Below are positions 25,724 to 33,125 of a stretch of DNA of 64,000 nt, one piece after another. This DNA comes from Kineobactrum sediminis (GTDB lineage Bacteria > Pseudomonadota > Gammaproteobacteria > Pseudomonadales > Halieaceae). The notes beneath the pieces were generated by a model. It was given only the letters and a program-made list of their open reading frames with translations, was not told the origin of the DNA and made no database searches. The stretch covers positions 186,001-250,000 of the forward strand of contig NZ_PKLZ01000008.1 of NCBI RefSeq assembly GCF_002868715.1. Direction: 5' to 3'. Each line of letters starts with the position of its first letter. The first letter of the stretch is position 1. The position numbers were made by a program, and so were the translations under genes.

Positions 25724-26478
25724 ATTGCAAGTCTCCGGCGCTGCTCGCTGGGTTGATTGGGGCCGTTGGCGGCCTGACGCTGCTGGGCATCCAATGTGGC
25801 GAACTGGTCCCGAAGCTTTTCCGGGCTACGAATATTGGCCGCCCAAAATCTGTGCTCGTTGGCGAACTTGAACAGCGATTCGATCTCGCGGTGCTCGCGT
25901 CCGTCACGCTCACGCATCAGGCGGATAGTGTTGGCCCACTTGTCCAGGTTGGGCGTCTTGGTCTTGGGGGCGATCAGTAGAACCCGGTCGAGCATCCATC
26001 GCGCCAATCGCATATCTTCACCGGAGAGTTTGTCGGACTCGTTTAACCTGTTTACCTGTTTGTCCTCCAAATTTGGAGGAGGCTCGGGGAAAATTTGGAG
26101 GGGGGTCCCGGAAAATTTGGAGGGGGTCCCGGTCTCCTTACCTCCTCCAAATTTGGAGGGAGTTCCCTGCCGAAGGTTGCCACAATTGCCCGCTTTACCT
26201 CCTCCAATTTTGGAGGGGGTTTCTCCAATGTGGAGACGGTAATTTGGCGCCTGACCGGTCCGCGTTTTCGGTGTGATGATGCCCACTTCCACCAGGTACT
26301 GGATCCCCTTTTTAATTGTCTTCCAGTTCTGTTCGGTGAACTCAACAAGGTTGGCCTCGGAGGCGTAACAACTGTTGTTTTCCGCGTGATGGATATCTGC
26401 TAGCGCGATCAATACAGCCTTAGCCGTGCTCTTGCCGACCATCACTTTTTTGGCCCATTTCATGGCTTCGAGACTCAC
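25720..26478 (-). CDS. Phage replication initiator with winged-helix domain
   Basis: A 252-residue protein from the GTG at 26478, two bases after the previous stop and preceded by a G-rich ribosome site (ATG at 26463 is an alternative). Residues about 6-85 look like a replication-protein winged helix (KVMVGKSTAKAVLIALADIHHAENNSCYAS, then LVEFTEQNWKTIKKGIQYLVEVGIITP). A Pro/Gly/Ser-rich linker follows (repeats of PSKFGGG) and is the translation of the palindromic iterons at 26064-26236. A C-terminal helical domain (LARWMLDRVL, FKFANEHRFWAANIRSPEKLRDQF) may contact the helicase. The layout is that of lambda O. Confidence 0.7.
   Translation of the reverse strand: MSLEAMKWAKKVMVGKSTAKAVLIALADIHHAENNSCYASEANLVEFTEQNWKTIKKGIQYLVEVGIITPKTRTGQAPNYRLHIGETPSKIGGGKAGNCGNLRQGTPSKFGGGKETGTPSKFSGTPLQIFPEPPPNLEDKQVNRLNESDKLSGEDMRLARWMLDRVLLIAPKTKTPNLDKWANTIRLMRERDGREHREIESLFKFANEHRFWAANIRSPEKLRDQFATLDAQQRQAANGPNQPSEQRRRLAI
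26064..26236. repeat. Palindromic iterons in the initiator gene, probable replication origin
   Basis: CCTCCAAATTTGGAGG occurs perfectly at 26064-26079 and 26144-26159, with one change at 26201-26216. Partial copies keeping AAATTTGGAGG lie at 26091-26102 and 26113-26123, and a degenerate CTCCAATGTGGAG at 26223-26235. All six fall within 173 bases in the linker-coding part of the initiator gene, as lambda ori does within O. The AT-rich centres could aid melting. Function is inferred. Confidence 0.7.
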
Positions 26479-26480
26479 CC

Positions 26481-26891
26481 TTACCCCCCTGGCTGAGTCG
26501 AGCTGAGGCGCACCAGTGCCGCCCGAAACCTCGACTGATGTGACGTCGCGAGACGCTCGCCCGCCGACCTGATCGCCCGGCACAGATCAATAACGGCGGC
26601 ATCATTCATCCGGGCAAGAGCCTCGGCTTCAGCCTGCAGGATGTCGGCAGGGATGAGGTGTCCCAACTTACGCAGATCAGCGCACTCGTTCAGCGCAAAT
26701 TCATCAAACAGTTTTTGTTTACCCAGCATACTTTGGTGAAGCTGATCGTCCGCCTGACGACGAACGCGACGGATCTCGCTCTGTATGGCCTCAGCCGAAA
26801 GTGGCAGGCTACCATCAGCAAAACTGCGGTGACCGCCAGCAGGGCGCTGTGCATCCTGTTGCGCAGTCGTGGGATTCGTAGCGATTCTCAT
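26481..26891 (-). CDS. Element protein of 136 residues, unknown
   Basis: Starts MRIATNPTTAQQDAQ at the ATG at 26891; an upstream GTG at 26966 would overlap the excisionase gene and is less likely. The middle and C-terminal parts are helical and charged (AIQSEIRRVRRQADDQLHQSML; AVIDLCRAIRSAGERLA). No family recognised. It lies between the excisionase and initiator genes, so a regulatory or replication-accessory role is possible. Confidence 0.5.
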   Translation of the reverse strand: MRIATNPTTAQQDAQRPAGGHRSFADGSLPLSAEAIQSEIRRVRRQADDQLHQSMLGKQKLFDEFALNECADLRKLGHLIPADILQAEAEALARMNDAAVIDLCRAIRSAGERLATSHQSRFRAALVRLSSTQPGG

Positions 26892-26910
26892 CGAGCAAGT
26901 CCCGGTATTT

Positions 26911-27114
26911 TTATGCTGCAGTCTGCGGCTGTGTGATTTCCTCAAGGTCGGAGCGCCAACAGCCACGGCGGCCGCCCAGCTTCACGCATGGCAGCACGCC
27001 CCGGGAGAACCAGGCATATACGGTCTTGTTGCTTGAGCCGGTAAGCTCGCAGATTTCAGGGACCCAGAGAATTCTGTCTCCGGGATGCGCGGGTTTTCTG
27101 GCTGGTGTTTGCAT
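26911..27114 (-). CDS. AlpA/excisionase-like helix-turn-helix protein
   Basis: A 67-residue protein with the MerR-like winged helix of excisionases: WVPEICELTGSSNKTVYAWFSRGVLPCVKLGGRRGCWRSDLEE, in which the helix-turn-helix is followed by the wing that normally carries Gly-Arg. Such proteins direct excision with the integrase or activate phage promoters. Two consecutive ATG codons (27117 and 27114) are possible; the second is better spaced from GGAG. The ribosome site is inside the hairpin at 27120-27150. Confidence 0.75.
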   Translation of the reverse strand: MQTPARKPAHPGDRILWVPEICELTGSSNKTVYAWFSRGVLPCVKLGGRRGCWRSDLEEITQPQTAA

Positions 27115-27119
27115 CATTG

Positions 27120-27150
27120 TTCTCCACGTGAACTTGTTAGCCGTGGAGAA
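27120..27150 (-). promoter_or_regulatory. Hairpin covering the excisionase ribosome-binding site
   Basis: Minus-strand TTCTCCAC (27150-27143) and GTGGAGAA (27127-27120) are perfect 8-base inverted repeats 15 bases apart. The second arm contains the GGAG ribosome site for the start at 27117/27114, so folding would hide it. The same DNA could equally be an operator. The 105-base region 27118-27222 holds no other gene. Confidence 0.5.
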
Positions 27151-27222
27151 ATAATGCCCTTCAATGGATTGAAAGAGAAAAAGTGCTGTATGGTAAAACG
27201 GCGTGAATCACCATATTTGAGG

Positions 27223-27738
27223 CTACAAATCAGGGTATTTTTTAATTCTTTTCCGGAATTCAGCAAGATCCTTCTTTAGTGCCGTCTCCCCGACGCCAAT
27301 GTGATCCCGATTTCGTTCATGCAGTCTGTGCCTGATCTGCCCCCATGTTGCGATTAAGTCTGCTGGCTCCTCTCCAAAATCTTGGGCCATTTCTTGACAA
27401 ATCTTGACAGACTGCAACACTGCCAGAATCTCTGAAATATAAAGCACTCGTAGCAAGGCGCTAAGCCTTTCTTTGGGCTCGCCTTTGTAGCCTTTCGGTA
27501 TAGCGCATCTACGGGCTCCAGTGACTACACTGGCTAGAAAGCGCTTAACATTGTCCTCGAGCAGCATGCCGGTGTGATCACGTTCAATCATGATTGCTAC
27601 CATGGAAGCGTCCCCATGGTCGTAAAGATAGGCGGCTTGCAGCCAGCTTAGGGCGTCACCGCTACCGAGCTTTTTGATTACCAGGCTTTCGCCGGCACGC
27701 ATCTCCGAAAGCATAGTGTCGCCACTTTCATTTATCAC
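27223..27738 (-). CDS. Element protein of 171 residues next to integrase, unknown
   Basis: The GTG at 27738 overlaps the integrase stop (GTGA), which suggests coupled translation; an open frame upstream to 27777 lies within the integrase gene. The protein is mostly helical (SWLQAAYLYDHGDASMVAIMIE; LLRVLYISEILAVLQSVKIC) with a basic C-terminus (LAEFRKRIKKYPDL). I do not recognise a domain. Position between integrase and excisionase suggests a role in integration control or repression; this is a guess from context. Confidence 0.6.
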   Translation of the reverse strand: MINESGDTMLSEMRAGESLVIKKLGSGDALSWLQAAYLYDHGDASMVAIMIERDHTGMLLEDNVKRFLASVVTGARRCAIPKGYKGEPKERLSALLRVLYISEILAVLQSVKICQEMAQDFGEEPADLIATWGQIRHRLHERNRDHIGVGETALKKDLAEFRKRIKKYPDL

Positions 27739-28997
27739 TGCTTCGCCTCCAGGTAATCGCACCATCGCTGGGTCCACTCCCGCCGTTCATCAAGAAATTG
27801 ATGGTGCTGATAGCGCTGGGCCATGTCGCCGGCTTGATCGATGACGTGGCCCAGCAGGCGCTCCCGGACATCGTGCGGGCAGTGATTGGCAGCCAACCAG
27901 GTGGCACCACTATGGCGCAGCGCGTGGCTGGAAAAACCCTCGGGCAAGCGCATGACCTTGCGCCGCTTGTTGAGCTCTTTTCCGATAATGTCGCTGGTCA
28001 GTGGCAAGTGAGGCGTGCGCGGTAGTGGGAATAAGTGCCCCTCTTGTTTCGGCCAGGCCTTCAGGATCTTGATAGCCTGCTTTGGCAGGGTCACGATGTG
28101 GTCGCGCCCTGTTTTGTATCGGCGCGCCGGGACTGTCCAGATCTTCTTGCGGAGGTCGATTTCCTGCCAGCTGGCTCCGCACCACTCGCCCACTCTGGAA
28201 AAAGTGTACATCTGCAACAGCAGGATGGTTTTCACGTCCTCGCGGAGATTGGACTCTTGGGCGCGTATCAGGGCCGGCATGGCCAGCAGAGGTTTGCCTT
28301 CCAGATGGAAACTCCGGACCGTGTAAGTGGGCGCGATAACGCCCTCTGCGGGGTTGCGGGTGATATCCAGAATGGCAGTCCGGCGCATGGCGGTTTTGGC
28401 GTCCGCCTTGGCTACCGTGCGGCGCCTTACGCGCTTGCGGCCCATCGCCCAGTTATAGAGCCCCTTGATTTGTTTGAGCGCCTCCTGTGCCACCCTGGGC
28501 GCGCCCCGGTTAAGGCAGCCCTGCACGATGTCCAGGACGTGCTCCGCGGTCAGCTCCTCGGCTGGCAGGTCGCCGTACTCGGTCACCAGCTCTTTCTCTA
28601 GGGTGCGCTCCTGGTTCCGCCAATCCCGGTTAAATGGTTCGCACTCCTGCTCGATGTAGCGATTCACCAGGCGCCTCACCGTGAGGCCGGAGCCCTGCGG
28701 ATCCTCGGGAGCCAGCAGCACCTCCACGGCCTCCGCTGGAGTGCCCGGGTAATCGTCTATGGTGTCGAGGAGTTCGCGCGCCAGGGCGAGTGACAGCTCC
28801 GGGTAGGTGCCAATAGCGCGCATGAACTGCTTACCGTCCACCTTCTTGCGCACATACCAGGTACGGGCCCCGCCAGGGTTCGCGCGGAGGACCAGGCCGC
28901 GGCGTTTCCTCCGGGTGTCAGGCCGCCGGCTTTCGTCGTTGACTTGGATTCGAGAATCGACGCGCAGCGCCCTGAGATACCTGTCCGTGAGTTCCAT
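27735..28997 (-). CDS. int: Tyrosine site-specific recombinase (integrase)
   Basis: A 420-residue integrase from the ATG at 28997 (a GTG at 29018 would place the start inside the arm-site repeats). The N-terminal 90 residues are the DUF4102-like arm-binding domain (GLVLRANPGGARTWYVRKKVDGKQFMRAIGTYPELSLALAREL), followed by a core-binding domain and the catalytic domain with Arg in FSRVGEW, the His-x-x-Arg box HALRHSGATWL, LLGH, and the tyrosine in QRYQHHQFLDERREW. It should catalyse integration into tRNA-Arg at the 39-bp core. Located 187 bases from attR. Confidence 0.95.
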   Translation of the reverse strand: MELTDRYLRALRVDSRIQVNDESRRPDTRRKRRGLVLRANPGGARTWYVRKKVDGKQFMRAIGTYPELSLALARELLDTIDDYPGTPAEAVEVLLAPEDPQGSGLTVRRLVNRYIEQECEPFNRDWRNQERTLEKELVTEYGDLPAEELTAEHVLDIVQGCLNRGAPRVAQEALKQIKGLYNWAMGRKRVRRRTVAKADAKTAMRRTAILDITRNPAEGVIAPTYTVRSFHLEGKPLLAMPALIRAQESNLREDVKTILLLQMYTFSRVGEWCGASWQEIDLRKKIWTVPARRYKTGRDHIVTLPKQAIKILKAWPKQEGHLFPLPRTPHLPLTSDIIGKELNKRRKVMRLPEGFSSHALRHSGATWLAANHCPHDVRERLLGHVIDQAGDMAQRYQHHQFLDERREWTQRWCDYLEAKQ

Positions 28998-29010
28998 CCT
29001 GAGCCCTGCC

Positions 29011-29035
29011 GGTGACACTTTTCGGTGACACTTTA
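29011..29035 (+). repeat. Tandem 12-mers, likely integrase arm sites (right)
   Basis: GGTGACACTTTT at 29011-29022 and GGTGACACTTTA at 29024-29035, a 13-base period, just upstream of the integrase ATG. They match the pair at 14595-14618 near the other end. Being between the integrase gene and attR, bound integrase could also repress its own gene. Confidence 0.6.
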
Positions 29036-29352
29036 CCGTAGCTATAGGGAGAAATTATAGACAGTTATGCCCAAGCGTGTACAGAGGGAAATGGGCCAAA
29101 GGCCGCATATTTGCTGGGTTTTTGCTGGTTTTCAGGCCGGAGGCCAGTAACTGCGCGAGGATGGTAAAAATGGGGTTGATCAGATTAGAAGGCCGTTGCT
29201 CTATCCAGCTGAGCTATACCCCCGAGGTATCGTGCACAGCCTATTGGCACCATCGTACCAATAGGCGGCCGCGAGTATACCATCAGATGTCGTGGATGCC
29301 ACCTTACAAAGAGACATCCAACGACGCAGGGGCTCAACCCCAGACTCGACTG
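29036..29352. other. Right junction: element end, attR flank and host intergenic DNA
   Basis: This stretch has no gene. It contains the end of the element, attR (29185-29223), and then host DNA that once lay upstream of tRNA-Arg. In the host part CCTATTGG (29240-29247) and CCAATAGG (29258-29265) form a perfect 8-base inverted repeat, and TATACT lies on the minus strand at 29280-29275, a possible -10 of the original tRNA promoter now cut off from the gene. Confidence 0.6.
29185..29223. repeat. Right attachment core (attR), tRNA-Arg 5' half
   Basis: Identical over 39 bases to 14546-14584. It covers the tRNA from its 5' end to the anticodon loop and cannot fold into a full tRNA, so it is not a second gene. 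Confidence 0.93.
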
Positions 29353-29898
29353 TCAGTCTACTGACTTCGCTGCACCCTTCAGGGTATCAACTCCGCTGGT
29401 GGGAAGCTTGCCGTCAGCGGATTCCAGATGAGCGCGGACAAACCACTGGGCCAACTCCAGCTCACGCAGGTAACCTATCATCATATCCTCAGAAACAGGA
29501 TCCAGTTTACCCAATTGAGCGATAGCCTCGCGTGAGTCTTCGTTAACTCCGTTGTAGACCACATCAAGCGCGGCGAGGTGCTCGTTGACCAACGCCTTGC
29601 CCAGCGAATAATCATTCCACGAACGACGCTCCACTATAGCGGCTGGGGTACCAACGGGCTCTCCGCCCAGTGTTGCGATCCGTTCGGCAATCTCGTCAAC
29701 CATGGCTCTGGCTGCGTCAACCTGTGGATCAAGCATCTTGTGTACGGCGATGAAATTTGGCCCGACCACATTCCAGTGGATGTGCTTCAAAGTAAGCGCA
29801 AGATCGATCAAAGCGATCATGCGCTCACCCAGTATTGATATGGTCTTGCTCGCGTTGCTATCGCTCATTCCGGGAACTGTAAAGTTGGTTGTATTCAT
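29353..29898 (-). CDS. dps: Dps-family ferritin-like DNA-protection protein
   Basis: A 181-residue Dps protein that oxidises and stores iron and shields DNA in starvation or oxidative stress. The ferroxidase ligands at the dimer interface are visible in LKHIHWNVVGPNFIAVHKMLDPQVDAARAMVDEIAERIATLGG: the early His residues, Asp and Glu. The C-terminal tail (DGKLPTSGVDTLKGAAKSVD) has lysines like those that bind DNA in other Dps proteins. AAGGAG lies close before the ATG at 29898. It is host DNA immediately beyond the element. Confidence 0.93.
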   Translation of the reverse strand: MNTTNFTVPGMSDSNASKTISILGERMIALIDLALTLKHIHWNVVGPNFIAVHKMLDPQVDAARAMVDEIAERIATLGGEPVGTPAAIVERRSWNDYSLGKALVNEHLAALDVVYNGVNEDSREAIAQLGKLDPVSEDMMIGYLRELELAQWFVRAHLESADGKLPTSGVDTLKGAAKSVD

Positions 29899-29945
29899 AA
29901 TTACTCCTTCTTTCTTTTGCAGGGGGAGGTACTGTTCGGACAGTA

Positions 29946-30383
29946 CTAAACGGGCCAGAGTTCCTGTATTTCCTTCTTTAGCATATCGCGTACCTGACCC
30001 GCTTCTCCGGCACTAATGTGCCCTGCAAGGGTAGCGAACACCGTGGTGGCACACAACCTTGAGTCCAGTTCGGGAGCTTTGCCACGCTCCAGTGAAGAGG
30101 CGATAGCCTGCAGAAAATCAGCCTCATGCCGGTGGACAACGGGGCGCTCGGTCAGTTTGTAACCCTCGTAATAAATCCCGCGAATCAGTGTCGGCAACTG
30201 AGCACCGAGATCCATGGCTTCATCGGGCACCAGGGTATCGCGCAGGGTATGCAGTACTGCGCGCAGTGCATGGCAGGCGGCACCAAGATCCTGTGGCCGG
30301 TCGAGTCCATCGGCAATTTCACTGAGCCATTTGTAGGCATCCTGTGAGGAGTGCTCAATAATCTTCAAGGTACCTTGTACCAT
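29946..30383 (-). CDS. DUF2267 protein
   Basis: A 144-residue helical protein of the DUF2267 family. The pattern of two repeated halves (AACHALRAVLHTLRDTLVPDEAMDLGAQLPTLIRGIYYEGY; DSRLCATTVFATLAGHISAGEAGQVRDMLKKEI) is typical. Function unknown; family members often sit beside stress genes, in keeping with Dps here. I chose the ATG at 30383, preceded by GGAGAGG, over a TTG at 30413. Confidence 0.75.
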   Translation of the reverse strand: MVQGTLKIIEHSSQDAYKWLSEIADGLDRPQDLGAACHALRAVLHTLRDTLVPDEAMDLGAQLPTLIRGIYYEGYKLTERPVVHRHEADFLQAIASSLERGKAPELDSRLCATTVFATLAGHISAGEAGQVRDMLKKEIQELWPV

Positions 30384-30406
30384 ATCGTATGCCTCTCCAA
30401 TCACCT

Positions 30407-30420
30407 GACTCAACTGAGTC
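30407..30420. repeat. Small palindrome upstream of the DUF2267 gene
   Basis: GACTCA-AC-TGAGTC, perfect 6-base arms around two bases, about 24 bases before the DUF2267 start. It could be an operator, but there is no supporting second copy. Confidence 0.25.
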
Positions 30421-30607
30421 TAGGCCAGCTCTCCAGGTTTGGCAAAAAAGATGCGAAGCGCGGCGGATAGGCGGAAAGTGAATGGACGTTGACTCACGGC
30501 TTTGCTAGATTTATAGAATGGTTGTAGCAGACCGCAACCCTACCTCACCACATGCAGCACGAGTTCAGGGGGTGTGAACCCGAAGACTGCCAACGAGGAC
30601 AACCTCC

Positions 30608-31987
30608 ATGAGTGCACCCGCACACCGCAGTCAGGATCGGCGAACCCTTACATCACTGGTTGTTCGTGTTGGCATTGCCCTCACATTTATGGGAGTGGCC
30701 AGCACCCAGGCGCACGAAAATGTTTCAGCCCTTATGAGCCGGATTGAGGCTCTGGAACAAAGGTTGCTGGAACTGGAGTCTGAACGCGGCAGACCATCCG
30801 AGCCCTACCAAATTGTTGAGCAGCCGGTTCCGCCAGGGGGTGAGGTCGGAGCCGCCGCGCAAACAACGATGCAGCCGACAGAAGATCTTGGCCAGGCCAT
30901 TCCCGGAGCAGAGCGGCCCACCACTATCGCGGCGGCCGAGCGCACGGCCCCACCAATCAGCATCGGTGGGGCCCTGCGATTCAACGTTGTACACCGGGAT
31001 TTTGCCGACTCCTCGTCCGGCAAACGTGGCGAAAGCGGCCTGGATGTGTTCCGGCTCAATATTGACGGTGAGCTGGACGACATCCTGATCTCTGCGGAAT
31101 ACCGTTATTATTCGTTCATGCAGACCATTCACCATGGCTGGGTTGGCTACCGGTTCGACGATGACAGCCAGGTACAGTTTGGCATCAGCCAGGTGCCGTT
31201 CGGTTTGTTACCCTATGACGCCCACAACGTCTGGTTCGGCGTGCCCTACTATGTCGGCCTCGGTGACGACTACGATATGGGCGTAAAATATATCCGCAGC
31301 GACGGGCCCTGGGGTACGCAACTTGCCTTCTACAAAAACGAGGAACTCAACGACGCCAGTGACACCGGCCGCTATTCGTTTGACCTGGTACGAGTAGACG
31401 AGCAGCAGAATGAAGAGGTCAACCAGTTCAACGGCCGCGTGGATTATACCTTTGGCCATGGCACCGCCTGTGAAGTTGAACTCGGTGGCTCGGCGCAGCT
31501 TGCTGAAGTGTACAACACCCTCACCGACCGCCGAGGCGACCACTGGGCCGCGGCGGCACACCTGGACAGCCACTGTGGCCGCTGGAACCTGCAACTCCAG
31601 GCCACGCGCTATCGCTATGATCCGGTCAACCCAAACGGCGTGACCGACGAGGCAGTGCGGGTGGGCGCCTTCGCGACAAGCTATGATATTGCCAGCGAAG
31701 CCGATATTGCCATTGCCAATCTCGCCTATAATTTCGATTCGCCCTGGGAAGAAATAGACCAGATCACCTGCTACAACGACTATTCCCGCCTGTTCAAGGA
31801 CAGCTCCGGCAGTCTCGATTCACAAATCAACACCCTGGGCTGCGCCATCGGTAGTGGCCCCCTGTTTACCTATATCGACTGGATCCTCGCCAACAACATG
31901 GCCTTTTTCGGCAACGGCTCGATGGCCGGTGGTGGCGAGGATAAGTGGCACAGCCGTTTTAATATCAACATCGGATACTATTGGTGA
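30608..31987 (+). CDS. Outer-membrane porin-like protein
   Basis: A 459-residue exported protein. It has a signal peptide (cleavage near residue 36, TQAHE), then a short coiled coil (LMSRIEALEQRLLELESERG) as seen in trimeric or OprP-like porins, a flexible linker, and from about residue 120 onward alternating amphipathic strands (FRLNIDGELDDILISAEYRYYSF; YDMGVKYIRSDGPWGTQLAFY) ending NINIGYYW, an aromatic C-terminus that suits the BAM signal. Substrate unknown. GAGGA precedes the ATG. The binding-protein gene follows after four bases, so uptake of the same solute is a fair inference. Confidence 0.8.
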   Translation: MSAPAHRSQDRRTLTSLVVRVGIALTFMGVASTQAHENVSALMSRIEALEQRLLELESERGRPSEPYQIVEQPVPPGGEVGAAAQTTMQPTEDLGQAIPGAERPTTIAAAERTAPPISIGGALRFNVVHRDFADSSSGKRGESGLDVFRLNIDGELDDILISAEYRYYSFMQTIHHGWVGYRFDDDSQVQFGISQVPFGLLPYDAHNVWFGVPYYVGLGDDYDMGVKYIRSDGPWGTQLAFYKNEELNDASDTGRYSFDLVRVDEQQNEEVNQFNGRVDYTFGHGTACEVELGGSAQLAEVYNTLTDRRGDHWAAAAHLDSHCGRWNLQLQATRYRYDPVNPNGVTDEAVRVGAFATSYDIASEADIAIANLAYNFDSPWEEIDQITCYNDYSRLFKDSSGSLDSQINTLGCAIGSGPLFTYIDWILANNMAFFGNGSMAGGGEDKWHSRFNINIGYYW

Positions 31988-31991
31988 AATC

Positions 31992-33086
31992 ATGATTCAA
32001 CGCTTCCTGAGCCGACTCCTGCTGCTTCTTGCATACCCGTTCCTCGTCTCATCCGCCAGCGGCCAGGAGTCTCTGAATGTTGTTTCCTGGGACGGTGCCT
32101 ATGTCAAAAGCCAGATCCTGGGATTTGTTCGCCCCTATGAGGAGAAAACCGGCGTCAGAATCAATGTTCTTCAGTACAGCGGTGGCATTGAGGAAATAAG
32201 GCGTCAGGTGCGCGCCTGGAATGTGCGCTGGGATGTGGTTGACCTGGAATTGTTCGATGCGATGCATGCGTGTGAGCAGGGCCTGCTGGAACGGATCGAT
32301 CCCGACCAATTGCCACCGGCACCGGACGGCACGCCCGCGCGCGAGGACTTTATCGAGGGTAGCCTGACCACCTGCGGTGTGGGTAATATCGTCGGCTCAA
32401 CCGTCGTTAGTTACAACAGCGAACGGCTGGACAAATCCCCCCAGCATGTCAGGGACTTTTTCAATCTGGCCGATTTTCCGGGCCGACGAGGGTTGCGGCA
32501 GTCGCCACAGGGCAATCTTGAATGGGCCCTGATTGCGGACGGGGTGGAACGGGAGCAGGTTTACGAGGTGCTCTCTACGCCTGAAGGTATTGATCGTGCG
32601 TTTGATGTGCTTACCCGTATCAAACCCTATATCGACTGGTGGCGTACCGGCGAGGATGCTCTACGACTGCTCGAGACCGGACAGGTGACGATGTCCTCCA
32701 TCTTCAGTGGCCGAATCCACGAAGCGGTGGAGAGAGGCCAGCCACTGGAGATACTCTGGGATCACCAGATCTGGATTTACGATGTCTGGGGTATTCCCAA
32801 GAATGGGCGTAACACCGAGCTGGCACTGGACTTTATCAAGTTCGCGACCTCCACTCACAGCCTGGCGCGGCAGGCTAATCTGATTCCCTATGGCCCGGTA
32901 AGACGATCCGCACTGCAATACGTTGAACCGGACATGCGCCGTATGCTACCTACCGAAGAGCACAACCTCACCACCGCGATTGAACTGGACGCCGAGTGGT
33001 GGGCGCAGAATCTCGAAGCCGTGAACCAGCGTTTTGACCGCTGGATTTCACGCCCTTTCATGGTGCCCAGGTACCTGCCGCGCTAG
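31992..33086 (+). CDS. Periplasmic substrate-binding protein (PotD-like), orphan
   Basis: A 364-residue extracytoplasmic solute-binding protein of the spermidine/putrescine-binding (COG0687-type) class. A signal peptide ends near residue 23 (SASGQ). The mature start LNVVSWDGAYVKSQILGFVRPYEEKTGVRINV is characteristic, and WDVVDLELFDA and the hinge sequence DIW..WGIPKNG support the fold. No ABC permease or ATPase gene is adjacent, so it must use components encoded elsewhere or serve as a sensor. The start overlaps nothing and lies four bases after the porin stop. Confidence 0.8.
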   Translation: MIQRFLSRLLLLLAYPFLVSSASGQESLNVVSWDGAYVKSQILGFVRPYEEKTGVRINVLQYSGGIEEIRRQVRAWNVRWDVVDLELFDAMHACEQGLLERIDPDQLPPAPDGTPAREDFIEGSLTTCGVGNIVGSTVVSYNSERLDKSPQHVRDFFNLADFPGRRGLRQSPQGNLEWALIADGVEREQVYEVLSTPEGIDRAFDVLTRIKPYIDWWRTGEDALRLLETGQVTMSSIFSGRIHEAVERGQPLEILWDHQIWIYDVWGIPKNGRNTELALDFIKFATSTHSLARQANLIPYGPVRRSALQYVEPDMRRMLPTEEHNLTTAIELDAEWWAQNLEAVNQRFDRWISRPFMVPRYLPR

Positions 33087-33106
33087 GGGTTTTGGTCACG
33101 GCCCCC

Positions 33107-33125
33107 AAAAAGCCAGAGCCTGGCT
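33107..33125 (-). terminator. Terminator of the deacetylase-Bax unit
   Basis: Minus-strand AGCCAG-GCT-CTGGCT followed by TTTT. The hairpin begins at the last base of the deacetylase stop codon. It separates that gene from the convergent binding-protein gene. Confidence 0.75.

Larger units (their letters stand above)
14546..29223. mobile_element. Compact integrated phage-like element in tRNA-Arg(TCT)
   Basis: About 14.7 kb bounded by perfect 39-bp direct repeats of the tRNA-Arg 5' half. The integrase gene lies 187 bases from the right boundary, as expected. Nearly every gene is on the minus strand, in the order integrase, unknown, excisionase, unknown, initiator, helicase, five small unknowns, three large virion-like proteins, three small proteins, and a terminator next to the left end. 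Junctions of 1-23 base overlap dominate, so the element is not visibly decayed. I find no terminase, portal, capsid, tail, lysis or repressor gene. It is either a prophage that lost a head/packaging block or a phage satellite; the second is speculative. Confidence 0.85.

Noticed and set aside
26064-26236. CRISPR array
   Set aside because: The repeats are palindromic and irregularly spaced, lie inside a coding sequence, and have no uniform spacers or cas genes.
27085-27279. Plus-strand frame of 64 codons opposite the excisionase control region
   Set aside because: No ribosome site, and it runs antisense to two supported genes; the hairpin explains the structure better.
29185-29223. Possible second tRNA-Arg gene
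   Set aside because: Only the 5' half of the tRNA is present and no matching 3' half follows; it is the attR duplicate.
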